A stretch of DNA of 64,000 nucleotides. It comes from Kutzneria buriramensis (GTDB lineage Bacteria; Actinomycetota; Actinomycetes; Mycobacteriales; Pseudonocardiaceae). Below the pieces are notes generated by a model. The model did not search any database, was not told the origin of the DNA, and saw nothing but the letters and a program-made list of their open reading frames with translations. The stretch lies in the NCBI RefSeq assembly GCF_043575855.1, contig NZ_CP144375.1, positions 1 to 64,000 of the forward strand, read 5' to 3'. This document shows positions 48,661 through 56,884 of the stretch, piece after piece; position 1 is the first letter of the stretch, and each line of letters opens with the position of its first letter. The position numbers and the translations under genes were made by a program.

Positions 48661-50988
48661 GGGGAGGTGCCATTGCTGGTTGGCGCCGGAGTTGCAGTCC
48701 CAGATCTCCAGTTGGGTGCCGTTGGTGGTGGAGAAGGCGGGGTCGTCGAGGCACTTGTCGGACTGCTGGCTGTGGAGGCTGCCGTCGGCGGCCTGCGACC
48801 ACTGCTGGTTGGCGCCGCCGTTGCAGTCCCACAGCTCGACGAGGGTGCCGTTGGCGGTGGCCTGACCGGTGACGTCCATGCACTGCCCGGCGTTCACGAG
48901 CGTGCCGTTGCGGACGGTCCACGTCTGGGCGGCGGAGCCGTCGCAGTCGGACAGCACGACCTTGGCCCCGGCCTGGGCGCACTTGCCGGAGATGCCGGAG
49001 GTGATGGGGCCGGATCGCGTCGACGAGCCGGTGCCGGGCGTGATGGCGAGGTTGTCGAACTGGTCGGTGGCGTAGCCGACGATGCCGATGCCGGCCTGGC
49101 CATTGGTCCACCGGCCGTCGGTCGCGGTGCCGGCGGTGTGGCCATCGACCGAACCGGTGATGGTGGTGCCCTGGAACGTCACCGACAGCGTGTGCCACGC
49201 ACCGGTGCCGAGGGCGGTGGTGGTGCCGCTGGCCAGGGTGGTCAAGGTGCCGGTGGTGTCGCCGGAAACGATGGACCACGCGCCGGTGTTGCTCACCCGG
49301 AAGTAGTACGCGTCCTGGTGGGACTGCGGCCGGGACTGGGCGTTGGCTCGGCCCATGAGCTCGACGGTGCCGGCGCTGGCCAGGCGGACGTCGGCGCTGA
49401 CGGTGTAGTTGCCCCAGTCCTGATCACCGATCAGCGAGAACGCGTCGGAGTCGTCCTGCCACTCGATCGGACGGATCGGCGCCATCTGGGTGAGGCACTT
49501 GCCGCCGCGGCCGACACACGACTGCACCTCGTACGAGCCCTGCATGTCGGACAGGTACTTCGCCTCCGTGCCGGCGGCGTATGACTCGAAACTGTCGTTG
49601 TACGGCAAAGAAAGGCCGTGCTGGGCGGGACTGACGGCGGTGCCCTTGCCCTGGCCGGTGGTCGTCGAGATGGTGTAGATCGTGTTCGGCTGGAGGGTGA
49701 GCGAGTAGCTGCCGCCGGACGGCGTCAGGTCGGCGCTGTGCTGGAAGTCCGCGCCGCTGCCGAGGTCGGTCGTCCACACGTGCGCGGTGCTCGTCTTCAG
49801 GCCGCCGGTGATCGTGAAGCTGACGGGCTGGGCGGCGGTGGCCGTGGTGGTCTCGATGACGGTGCTGTAGTCGTGGCCGTCGGTCAGGGTGACGTAGCTG
49901 CCGCTGGTGCCGAGGTATCCGCTGGCGGTGTCGATGAAGTGCCAGCCGGGCTGGGTGAACTGGGTGACCTGCGCGGTGGCCCAGGTGCTCTTGCCCAGGC
50001 TGTAGGCCCCCGACCACGGTGACGGCGCGACCGCCAGTCCGACCGTGGAGTACGGCAGGTTGGGGTAGATCGCGGCGATGAGCGGCCAGTTCAGGTAGGC
50101 GGTCATCTTGGCGTCGATGTAGCCGCGGGTGATGGACCTGATCAGCGCCGCCGTGCCGGTGTTGATGTCCTGCGAGCCGTTCTCGCTGGCCCACAACTGC
50201 TTTCCGGTGGCCAGCGCGTTCGCGGTCGTGCTGCACGAGATCGCGTCGCCGCCGTCGCCGCCGCGGCACGGGTAGTGCGCGCCGACGATGTCCACCGACT
50301 TGGCGAAGGTGGCGTCGGTCTTCATGTCGTCGGCGATCTCCCAGCCGGAGTCCGCGCCGACGACCTTCACGGTGCCGAAACCCTTGGCGGCCAACGTGCT
50401 GTGCAGGTTCTCGTACCACGCCTTGTCGTAGCCGCGCTCGTTCCAGCCGCCGAGGAAGTTGATCGTCAGCCCGTGCTGTTTGGCGCAGCCCAGCCAGGTC
50501 ATCAGGTAGTCGACCATGTCCTGGGACCAGAAGTTGCCGCCGCCGATCCAGCCGGGGGCGGCCCAGGCGAGCCCGTACAGCTCGATGTTGGGGTTACGGG
50601 CCTTGGCCTGCTCGGCCAGCCACCACTCGTAGCCGCCGTTGCAGTTCACGGCGCCCTTGGTGTGCTCGATGCTCGGCTCGGAGCCGTCCGTGGAGTTGGC
50701 GTCGCCGCCGATCTCCAGCTTCAGCACCTGCAGGTCGGCGCCGTAGCCGGGCTTGAACAGGTAGTCGAGGAGCTGGCCACGCTGCGGCTCCGGGTAGTCG
50801 GTCAGCAGTCGGGAGTTGCCACCGCCGCCGCTGATCGCGCCGACGCCGTCGTACGTGCGGCCGCCGTGCGTGCCGTCGATCGTGATGGTGGTGGCGGCGC
50901 TGGCGGTGGTCGGCCCCGCCAGCGCCACCGCGGTCAGGGCGGCGAGCACCACTGCGCCGATTCTTGTCAGGGGCCAGCTCTTGGCCAC
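48658..50988 (-). CDS. Secreted GH59 galactocerebrosidase-type enzyme with C-terminal ricin lectin
   Basis: A 776-residue exported glycoside hydrolase that resembles animal galactosylceramidase along its whole length. Signal peptide 1-31; TIM barrel starting YDGVGAISGGGGNSRLL and NYPEP-like DYPEPQRGQLLDYLFKPGYGA. Acid/base Glu184 in GGWNERGYD, nucleophile Glu269 in LWASENGSQ. The beta-sandwich and the lectin-like domain (WGNYTVSADVRLAS, FDNLAIT) follow as in human GALC, and a ricin-B CBM13 is added at about 650-776. It should release galactose from beta-galactosides; the natural substrate is unknown. GTG 50988 has GGGGACG upstream and gives a proper signal peptide; the longer open frame to 51264 is rejected. 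Confidence 0.9.
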   Translation of the reverse strand: MAKSWPLTRIGAVVLAALTAVALAGPTTASAATTITIDGTHGGRTYDGVGAISGGGGNSRLLTDYPEPQRGQLLDYLFKPGYGADLQVLKLEIGGDANSTDGSEPSIEHTKGAVNCNGGYEWWLAEQAKARNPNIELYGLAWAAPGWIGGGNFWSQDMVDYLMTWLGCAKQHGLTINFLGGWNERGYDKAWYENLHSTLAAKGFGTVKVVGADSGWEIADDMKTDATFAKSVDIVGAHYPCRGGDGGDAISCSTTANALATGKQLWASENGSQDINTGTAALIRSITRGYIDAKMTAYLNWPLIAAIYPNLPYSTVGLAVAPSPWSGAYSLGKSTWATAQVTQFTQPGWHFIDTASGYLGTSGSYVTLTDGHDYSTVIETTTATAAQPVSFTITGGLKTSTAHVWTTDLGSGADFQHSADLTPSGGSYSLTLQPNTIYTISTTTGQGKGTAVSPAQHGLSLPYNDSFESYAAGTEAKYLSDMQGSYEVQSCVGRGGKCLTQMAPIRPIEWQDDSDAFSLIGDQDWGNYTVSADVRLASAGTVELMGRANAQSRPQSHQDAYYFRVSNTGAWSIVSGDTTGTLTTLASGTTTALGTGAWHTLSVTFQGTTITGSVDGHTAGTATDGRWTNGQAGIGIVGYATDQFDNLAITPGTGSSTRSGPITSGISGKCAQAGAKVVLSDCDGSAAQTWTVRNGTLVNAGQCMDVTGQATANGTLVELWDCNGGANQQWSQAADGSLHSQQSDKCLDDPAFSTTNGTQLEIWDCNSGANQQWHLP

Positions 50989-51029
50989 GGGTCGTCCCCA
51001 TTCATCCTGGCACTGTGGCGGCAGCGCTT

Positions 51030-51043
51030 TGACAACGTTGTCA
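51030..51043 (-). promoter_or_regulatory. Perfect LacI-type operator upstream of GH59 gene
   Basis: TGACAACGTTGTCA is a perfect 14-base palindrome with the central CG typical of LacI-family sugar repressors. It lies 41 bases before the GH59 start, in the 112-base gap to the HAD gene. Repression relieved by a galactoside or related sugar is the likely logic. Confidence 0.75.
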
Positions 51044-51100
51044 CGTCGTTCGCACCTCCCATGCTGCCGGGCGCTCAGGACCCGAACAAGGTTCACCCGT

Positions 51101-51754
51101 TCACAGTTGAGAACTCGCCAGTATGAGCGGAACCGCTTCCGCCGCAGTGGAAACGCGGTGAACGGGCTGATCGAGATCCGCCGGCCAGGGCCGATCGCGG
51201 TGCACCCAGACGGTGCGCAGACCGGCGGCGTGGCCCCCGGCGATGTCTCCACGCGCGCTGTCACCGGTCATCCAGCCGCCGTCGGCGAGCGACGCGCCGG
51301 CGCGGGTCGCGGCGATCTCGAAAAGGCGGACATCGGGCTTCCAGATGTCCTCCGGGCCGGAAATCGCCCAGCCGTCGACGTGGTCGGCGATGCCGGAGCT
51401 GGTCAGGGTGTTCGTCTGGACGTCGCCGTAGCCGTTGGTGACGACGCCGATGCGCCAGCCGGCGGCGCGCAGCTCGGCGAGTCCGGCGAGCACACCGTCG
51501 TAGACGGGGATCAGCGTCGGCTGGCGATCGCGGTACTGGCCGAACAGCTCGTCCACTGACGCGGCGAGGCCGTAGCGGTCGCGGATCCGGGCGAAGAACT
51601 GCTCCTTGGGCACACGCCCGTCACCGTCGGCCTCGACGATCCACTCGGCCTCGATCGGGTCGAGCCCGTGCGCCCCGCAGAACTCGTCGGCCCAGGCCCA
51701 CAGGCCCACGGCCCGGTCGACCAGCGTTCCGTCGAGATCGAAGAGAGCCAGCAC
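51101..51754 (-). CDS. HAD-superfamily phosphatase
   Basis: A 217-residue HAD subfamily IA hydrolase. Motif I LFDLDGTLVDR (nucleophile Asp), motif II VVTNGYG (Thr), motif III Lys in DIWKPDVRLFE, motif IV TGDSARGDIAGGHAAG. The helical cap lies between motifs I and II. Substrate unknown; phosphoglycolate-like phosphatases are the nearest general group. GTG 51754 is chosen: on the minus strand TAAGAT ends seven bases before it, giving a leaderless start, while ATG 51778 would lie upstream of that -10 and overlap the divergent gene's start. Confidence 0.85.
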   Translation of the reverse strand: MLALFDLDGTLVDRAVGLWAWADEFCGAHGLDPIEAEWIVEADGDGRVPKEQFFARIRDRYGLAASVDELFGQYRDRQPTLIPVYDGVLAGLAELRAAGWRIGVVTNGYGDVQTNTLTSSGIADHVDGWAISGPEDIWKPDVRLFEIAATRAGASLADGGWMTGDSARGDIAGGHAAGLRTVWVHRDRPWPADLDQPVHRVSTAAEAVPLILASSQL

Positions 51755-51776
51755 GGGAACGATCTTAGGATGGGGC

Positions 51777-53357
51777 ATGGACTTCGACGCGGTGGTTTTC
51801 GGCGCGGGGCACAACGGGCTGGTCGCCGCGAACCTGCTGGCCGACCGGGGCTGGCGGGTGCTCGTCCTGGAGGCGGCTGATCACCCGGGCGGCGCGGTGG
51901 TCAGCGCCGAGGTGACCGCCCCGGGGTTCGTCACCGACCTGTGCAGCTCCGGCTTCCCGATGACCGTCGCGTCACCGGTCTTCGCGGACCTCCGCCTCGA
52001 ACGGCACGGCCTGCGCTGGCGGCACGCGCCGGACGCCCTGGCCCACGTCCTCCCGGACGGCCGCGGCGTGACGTTGTCCCGTGACCTCGACCGGACGGCG
52101 CAGTCCGTCGCCGAGTTCGACCCACGCGACGCCGACGCCTGGCGGCGCATGCACGAGCAGTGGTTGACGGTGCGAACTCCGTTGCTGGAGGCCCTGTTCC
52201 GGCCGTTCCCGCCGATCGCCCCGGCCGGCCGGCTGGTTCGGGCAGCCGGCACCGCCGAAGCGCTGCGTCTGGCACGGATGCTGACGTTGTCGGCGCGGCA
52301 GATGGCGTCCGAGAACTTCACCGGCGAGGGCGCGCGGCTTCTGTTGGGCGGCAACGCGATGCACGTGGACGCCGGCATCGACAACGCTGGCAGCGGCGTG
52401 TTCGGCTGGATGCTGGCGATGATCGGCCAGGAACTCGGCTATCCGGTGCCCGAAGGCGGCGCCGGCAAGATCACGGCGGCGCTGGTGCGACGGCTGGAAT
52501 CCCTTGGCGGGCAAGTGGAATGCGGCCGCCGCGTCACGGAAGTGCTGATCGCCCGCGGCACTGCCGTCGGCGTCCGGGATCACGAGGGCACGGCCATCCG
52601 GGCCACCAGGGCGGTGCTCGCGGACGTCGCCGCGCCGCAACTCTACGGCGACCTCGTTGGCGCGGAACACCTTCCGTCCCGGCTGCTCGACGATCTGAAG
52701 CGATTCCAGTGGGATCCCGCCACCATCAAGGTGAACTGGGCGCTGTCCGGCCCGATTCCCTGGGCGGCAAAGGAAGCCGCCGGGGCAGCGTTCGTGCACG
52801 TCGGCGGCGACATGGACACCATGTCGGGCTGCTGCGCGGACATGGCAATCGGCCGCACGCCGCGCAACCCATTCCTGCTGCTGGGGCAGACCACCACCGC
52901 CGACCCGTCCCGCTCCCCCGCCGGCACCGAGTCCGCGTGGGCTTACACCCATGTGCCGCAAGGACAACGCTGGACCAGGGACCGCTCGACGCGGCTCGCG
53001 GACAAGATCCAGCAGATCGTCGACAAGCACGCCCCCGGCTTCGCCGACCTGATCATCGGCCGGCACGTGCAGGGCCCGGCGGACTTCGAGGCCGGCAACG
53101 CCGGCCTGGTCGACGGCGCGCTCAACGGCGGCACGTCGGTCATCGCCCAACAGCTGATCTTCCGCCCGACGCCGGGGCTGGGCCGTGCTGACACCCCCGT
53201 CGACCGGCTCTACCTGGCCAGTTCCTCCGCGCACCCGGGCGGCGGCGTGCACGGCGGTCCCGGCGGCAACGCCGCCCGGGCGGCGATCGCCCGCGACACG
53301 TGGGGCGTCGCGTACAAGTCGGCGATCGGCGCCGCCCACCGCCTCATTCACGGTTAG
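51777..53357 (+). CDS. FAD-dependent oxidoreductase, PYROXD2/phytoene-desaturase-like
   Basis: A 526-residue flavoprotein of the CrtI/PYROXD2 superfamily. The dinucleotide motif is VVFGAGHNGLVAANLLADRGWRVLVLEAADHPGG at residues 5-38, and the C-terminal FAD motif is LYLASSSAHPGGGVHGGPGGNAA. The middle holds the typical LPDGRGVTLSRDL and VPEGGAGKITAALVRRLE. It is not in a carotenoid cluster, so desaturation of carotenoids is unlikely; the role is unknown. ATG 51777 begins right at the conserved N-terminus. It is divergent from the HAD gene with a 22-base gap. Confidence 0.85.
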   Translation: MDFDAVVFGAGHNGLVAANLLADRGWRVLVLEAADHPGGAVVSAEVTAPGFVTDLCSSGFPMTVASPVFADLRLERHGLRWRHAPDALAHVLPDGRGVTLSRDLDRTAQSVAEFDPRDADAWRRMHEQWLTVRTPLLEALFRPFPPIAPAGRLVRAAGTAEALRLARMLTLSARQMASENFTGEGARLLLGGNAMHVDAGIDNAGSGVFGWMLAMIGQELGYPVPEGGAGKITAALVRRLESLGGQVECGRRVTEVLIARGTAVGVRDHEGTAIRATRAVLADVAAPQLYGDLVGAEHLPSRLLDDLKRFQWDPATIKVNWALSGPIPWAAKEAAGAAFVHVGGDMDTMSGCCADMAIGRTPRNPFLLLGQTTTADPSRSPAGTESAWAYTHVPQGQRWTRDRSTRLADKIQQIVDKHAPGFADLIIGRHVQGPADFEAGNAGLVDGALNGGTSVIAQQLIFRPTPGLGRADTPVDRLYLASSSAHPGGGVHGGPGGNAARAAIARDTWGVAYKSAIGAAHRLIHG

Positions 53358-53426
53358 AAAACCTCACATTCACCAAAACCGGTTGTGTATCAGGACATCC
53401 GGCAAGACGGGCACGACCTCGCGACG

Positions 53427-53454
53427 CCCGGGACGGCGACCGCACCGTCCCGGG
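53427..53454 (+). terminator. GC-rich hairpin between oxidoreductase and lectin genes
   Basis: Perfect 10-base arms CCCGGGACGG (53427-53436) and CCGTCCCGGG (53445-53454) with an eight-base loop. It is 70 bases past the oxidoreductase stop and 48 before the lectin start, so it is either a terminator without U-tract or a structured leader. Confidence 0.55.
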
Positions 53455-53502
53455 TAGCGGCCCCCTACGGTCGGCCCTGGGGGAACTCACCGGGAGGTTG
53501 CC

Positions 53503-53985
53503 ATGAAACGACTGCTCGCCGTGCTCGCAGCGGCACTAGCGTTCGCCGCCGTCACCGCGACACCGGCGTCCGCCGAGCCGCCGATCCGCGAGATCCACCA
53601 GGCCGGCACGCAGAACTGCATCGACGTCGCCGGCGCCGACAAGGCCGACGGTGCCACGATTCTGATGTACCCGTGCACCCACGGGTCGAACGAGCGCTGG
53701 CAGTTCCGGTCGACCGGCGACGGCTACTCGCAGGTCATCGCCATGCACAGCGGCAAGTGCCTGGACGTGGCCGGCGGCTCCATAAGCGACTACGCGAACA
53801 TCATTCAGTACACCTGCGACGGCGGCGATAACCAGCGCTGGCGGTACGTGCAATCGGGTCAGTACCTGAAGCTCCAGGTCAAGCACAGCCAGAAGTACCT
53901 GGACGTCCACACCCGCACCGACAATCTGCGGCACGCCGAGCAGGACTACGTCGGCATTCTCCTCGAGGACTATCCCTCGGCCTGA
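53503..53985 (+). CDS. Secreted ricin-type lectin (CBM13 only)
   Basis: A 160-residue exported protein: signal peptide 1-24 (ending TPASAEPP region) followed by a single ricin-B trefoil with repeats CIDVAGADKADGATILMYPC...ERWQF, CLDVAGGSISDYANIIQYTC...QRWRY and a degenerate third with YLDVHTR. No catalytic domain is attached, so it is a free carbohydrate-binding protein, perhaps helping the secreted glycosidases or acting in defence against other organisms. GGGAGG stands five bases before ATG 53503. Confidence 0.9.
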   Translation: MKRLLAVLAAALAFAAVTATPASAEPPIREIHQAGTQNCIDVAGADKADGATILMYPCTHGSNERWQFRSTGDGYSQVIAMHSGKCLDVAGGSISDYANIIQYTCDGGDNQRWRYVQSGQYLKLQVKHSQKYLDVHTRTDNLRHAEQDYVGILLEDYPSA

Positions 53986-54004
53986 CTCACCGCGACCGCA
54001 GCGA

Positions 54005-54622
54005 TCAGTGCACGCCCCGTGGCCGGAACTGGACGCTGATCCGCGGCCCGACCGGCCGCGCGGTCTTGGGCACGGAGTGTTCCCACGTGCGCTGACACGT
54101 GCCGCCCATGACGATCAGGTCGCCGTGGCCGAGCATGTGTCGGATGCTCTCGCCGCCGCCCCGGGGACGCAGCAGGAGCGCGCGCGGCGCTCCGAGCGAC
54201 ACGATGGCCACCATGGTGTTGTCCACCAGCCGGCCGCTGTTGTCGCCGTGCCAGGCGACGCTGTCGTGGCCGTCGCGGTAGTAGCACATGCCGACGGTGC
54301 GGAACGGCTCCCCCAGCTCCGGTCCGTAGTGCTCGGTGAGGGCGGCCATCGCCTGGTCCAGCACGGGATCCGGCAGCGGGACCTGCTCCCGGTAGAAGCA
54401 CACCAGCCGGGGCACGTCGACGATCCGGTCGTACATCTGGCGGCGCTCGGCGTACCAGGGGACGTGGCCGACGAGCCGCTCGAACAGCAGGTCCGCGCCG
54501 GTGAGCCAGCCCGGCAGCACGTCCACCCACGCGCCGTCGGTCAGCTCCGTGCGGCGGACGCGGGTCAGCGGCCCGAGCGTGGGCGCCTCGGCCTGATCGA
54601 ACAGAGAAGCTTGCAACGCCAT
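54005..54622 (-). CDS. AlkB-like Fe(II)/2-oxoglutarate dioxygenase (DNA alkylation repair)
   Basis: A 205-residue AlkB-family dioxygenase that removes alkyl groups from DNA bases oxidatively. Iron ligands: HGDN in SVAWHGDNSGR (His, Asp) and the His in TWEHSVPK; the 2-oxoglutarate Arg residues are in RISVQFRPRG. The N-terminal region with YAERRQMYDRIVDVPRL is the nucleotide-recognition lid. It is close to the ALKBH2/3-like bacterial group rather than to classical E. coli AlkB. A perfect LexA box ends 14 bases before ATG 54622, so SOS induction is likely. Confidence 0.9.
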   Translation of the reverse strand: MALQASLFDQAEAPTLGPLTRVRRTELTDGAWVDVLPGWLTGADLLFERLVGHVPWYAERRQMYDRIVDVPRLVCFYREQVPLPDPVLDQAMAALTEHYGPELGEPFRTVGMCYYRDGHDSVAWHGDNSGRLVDNTMVAIVSLGAPRALLLRPRGGGESIRHMLGHGDLIVMGGTCQRTWEHSVPKTARPVGPRISVQFRPRGVH

Positions 54623-54635
54623 ACACCCGACACTA

Positions 54636-54651
54636 TCGAACGCCTGTTCGA
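54636..54651 (-). promoter_or_regulatory. Perfect LexA/SOS box before alkB-like gene
   Basis: TCGAAC-GCCT-GTTCGA is an exact match to the palindromic LexA box of Gram-positive bacteria and actinobacteria (consensus core GAAC-N4-GTTC with flanking TC/GA). It sits 13 bases before the AlkB start codon, overlapping the expected promoter. Confidence 0.85.
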
Positions 54652-54670
54652 ATAGCCAGCGATTCGAGTC

Positions 54671-55870
54671 TCAGGCGGTGGCCCCGGAGTCCGGCAGCCC
54701 CGCGTAGTCGGGCAGCTCGACGCCGTTGAGCGCGCGCTCGACCAGCGCCATCAGCGCCTCCATGTCGGGCTCCGGGCTCGGCTCGGCGTCCGGCCCGGGT
54801 GCCTCGCGGCTCTGCACGTGCAACCGGCCGATCTCCTGGTTGGCCTCGACGAACGACCGCATCCGCGCCTCGTAGGCGGCGAACCCGACCTCCGCGTCCC
54901 ACCCGGCGGCGGCCAGCTCGCCGGCCAGCAGGTAGGCGCCGATCAGGGCCAGCCCGGTGCCCTGCCCGGACATCGGCGACGAGCTGAACGCGGCGTCGCC
55001 GATCAGCCCGACCCGGCCGCTCGACCAGCGGTCCATCACCACCTGCGCGACCTGGTCGAGGTAGAAGTCCGGAGCGTCGTCCAGGTGCGCCAGGATGCGC
55101 GGGGTCAACCAGCCGAAGCCGTCCATCCGCTCGCGCAGCAGGCGTTTCTGGGCCTCGACGTCGCGGTGGTCGACGTCGAAGTCGGCCGCTGGGAAGGAGA
55201 ACATGGCCATCGCCCGGGTGGCGTCCGGGATGGGCCGCAGGCCGGCGGAGCGCCCGGACACCTGGTCCTGGTAGTCGATCACCCAGCGGTCCAGCTCGAA
55301 CTCGTTGGGCACGCTGTAGAAAGCCAGCACGAGCCCGAGGTGGCGGACGAACTGCTCGCGCGGCCCGAAGACCATCTCGCGCGTCGCCGAGTGCAGCCCG
55401 TCCGCCCCGATCACCAGGTCGAAGCGCCGCCGGCCGCCGCCGGCGAAGGTCACGTCGACGCCGCCCGCATCCTGGGTGAGCTCGGCGATCCGGTCGCCGA
55501 AGACGTACTCGACGCCGTCGCGGGTGTCGTCGTAGAGCACCTGGGACAGGTCCCCGCGCAGGATCTCGATCTCGGAGATGTACCCGTCGCCGCCGTCGTC
55601 CTCCGCGCTGAAGGTCTCCAGCACGTTCCCGTCGACGTCCACGGTGTGCGCGCCGGCGGTCTTGGTGCGGGCCGCGCGCACCGCCGCGTCCAGCCCCATC
55701 CGTTGGATGACGTCCTTGGTCACGCCGCGCGCGTCCACCGCCTGCCCGCCCGGGCGCAGCTCGGGGGCCCGCTCCACCACGGTCACCTCGGCTCCCCGGC
55801 GGCGCAGCCAGTGGGCCAGCGCCGGCCCCGCGATGCTCGCGCCGGCCACCAACACCTTGGTACCGCTCAC
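54671..55870 (-). CDS. FAD-dependent aromatic monooxygenase (TetX/UbiH-like)
   Basis: A 399-residue group A flavin monooxygenase. Dinucleotide motif VLVAGASIAGPALAHWLRRRG, the DG motif LVIGADGLHSATRE at about residue 155, and the second FAD motif VGLIGDAAFSSSPMSGQGTGLAL at about 285. The sequence is near the TetX/rifampicin and tetracycline-degrading type, but also near biosynthetic hydroxylases, so substrate is uncertain. GTG 55870 overlaps the TGA of the phosphotransferase-like gene upstream (GTGA). Coupling with an aminoglycoside-phosphotransferase-like protein suggests a small drug-modification operon, which is inference. Confidence 0.85.
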   Translation of the reverse strand: MSGTKVLVAGASIAGPALAHWLRRRGAEVTVVERAPELRPGGQAVDARGVTKDVIQRMGLDAAVRAARTKTAGAHTVDVDGNVLETFSAEDDGGDGYISEIEILRGDLSQVLYDDTRDGVEYVFGDRIAELTQDAGGVDVTFAGGGRRRFDLVIGADGLHSATREMVFGPREQFVRHLGLVLAFYSVPNEFELDRWVIDYQDQVSGRSAGLRPIPDATRAMAMFSFPAADFDVDHRDVEAQKRLLRERMDGFGWLTPRILAHLDDAPDFYLDQVAQVVMDRWSSGRVGLIGDAAFSSSPMSGQGTGLALIGAYLLAGELAAAGWDAEVGFAAYEARMRSFVEANQEIGRLHVQSREAPGPDAEPSPEPDMEALMALVERALNGVELPDYAGLPDSGATA

Positions 55871-56790
55871 TTCGCCCCCTGCTCACCGGTCCCGATCACT
55901 GTCCGGATCGTACAGTTGTCGACGATCTCGCCGAGGATGCGACGCGCGTCCATCGCCTCCTCGTCGGTCCGGCCGACGGTCTGAGCGCAGGCGACCAGCG
56001 TCTTCCACAGCGCCCACCCGCGGCCGCGCGCCCACGTCGCGTCGTCGACGGCCAGGCGCTCGCGGAACGCCTGCCGGCCTTCGGCGGTGAGCAGCGTCCA
56101 GGCAATGGCCAGGTCACAGGACGGATCGCCGACGCCGGAGGTCCCGAAGTCGATCACCGCCGTCAGCGCGCCGCCGTCCACTAGGAGGTTCCCCGGCGCG
56201 ATGTCGCCGTGGAACCAGACGTCCACGCCGTCCCACGGCGTGTCCAGCGCGGTCTGCCAGATCTCACGGGCCAGGGCGACGTCGACGTGGCCTCCGAGAG
56301 CCGTCAACGCGCGCTGCGCCAGCCCGTCGTAGGTGCGCAGGGTCGCGCCGCGGAACCAGTTGTGCTTGCCCGGCTGCGGACCGTCGGCGGTATCGACGCT
56401 CTGCAAGGCAGCCAGAAACTCGGCCAGGTCGAGGGCGAAGCGGACGGGGTCCGCGATACGGCCCGCGTCGGCGGGTTCTCCTCGCAGCCATTGGTAGATC
56501 GACCACGGGAAGGAGTAGTCCGCGCCGGGCTTTCCCTGTGCCAGCGGCACAGGGATGGGCAACGGCAGTTGTGTGGCGAGCGCCGGCAACCATCGCTGTT
56601 CCTTCTCCACTGCCAGGGCGTACTCGGACGCGGTCGGCAGCCGCACCACCATGTCGTCGCCGAGGTGGAAGGTGACGTTGTCCCAGCCGCTCTTGGCGAC
56701 CGGCCGCACCGGAAGGTCGGCCCACTGCGGGAACTGGTCGCCGATCAGCCGACGCGCCTGCTCGGCGTCGACGGTGATCCGCCGGGGCAT
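55867..56790 (-). CDS. Aminoglycoside phosphotransferase-like kinase
   Basis: A 307-residue APH-family kinase. N-lobe with VAKSGWDNVTFHLGDDMVVRLP (Gly-rich and Lys-equivalent segment), linker FPWSIYQWLRGEP, catalytic loop FHGDIAPGNLLVD, and metal loop AVIDFGTSGVGDPSCDLA. It belongs to the broad bacterial group near macrolide and aminoglycoside kinases, where most members have unknown targets. ATG 56790 starts at the conserved region; a TTG about 30 bases earlier is also open. It leads a two-gene operon with the flavin monooxygenase and is divergent from the double GNAT gene. Confidence 0.85.
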   Translation of the reverse strand: MPRRITVDAEQARRLIGDQFPQWADLPVRPVAKSGWDNVTFHLGDDMVVRLPTASEYALAVEKEQRWLPALATQLPLPIPVPLAQGKPGADYSFPWSIYQWLRGEPADAGRIADPVRFALDLAEFLAALQSVDTADGPQPGKHNWFRGATLRTYDGLAQRALTALGGHVDVALAREIWQTALDTPWDGVDVWFHGDIAPGNLLVDGGALTAVIDFGTSGVGDPSCDLAIAWTLLTAEGRQAFRERLAVDDATWARGRGWALWKTLVACAQTVGRTDEEAMDARRILGEIVDNCTIRTVIGTGEQGAK

Positions 56791-56884
56791 GGGACCGAGA
56801 TCCGGTGTAGTGGTCAACTGCGGGATCCTCGCGTGGTAGGGAGAGTCGAGACCTGGACGATAGATCCTCGGAAGGAGGCGGGCA

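Noticed and set aside
51127..51142. Inverted repeat GCGGAA-CCGC-TTCCGC
   Set aside because: Lies in the last codons of the HAD phosphatase gene; no promoter is expected there and high GC makes such repeats common.
50989..51264. Extension of the GH59 gene to 51264
   Set aside because: It would put 92 non-conserved residues before the signal peptide and run through the LacI operator.
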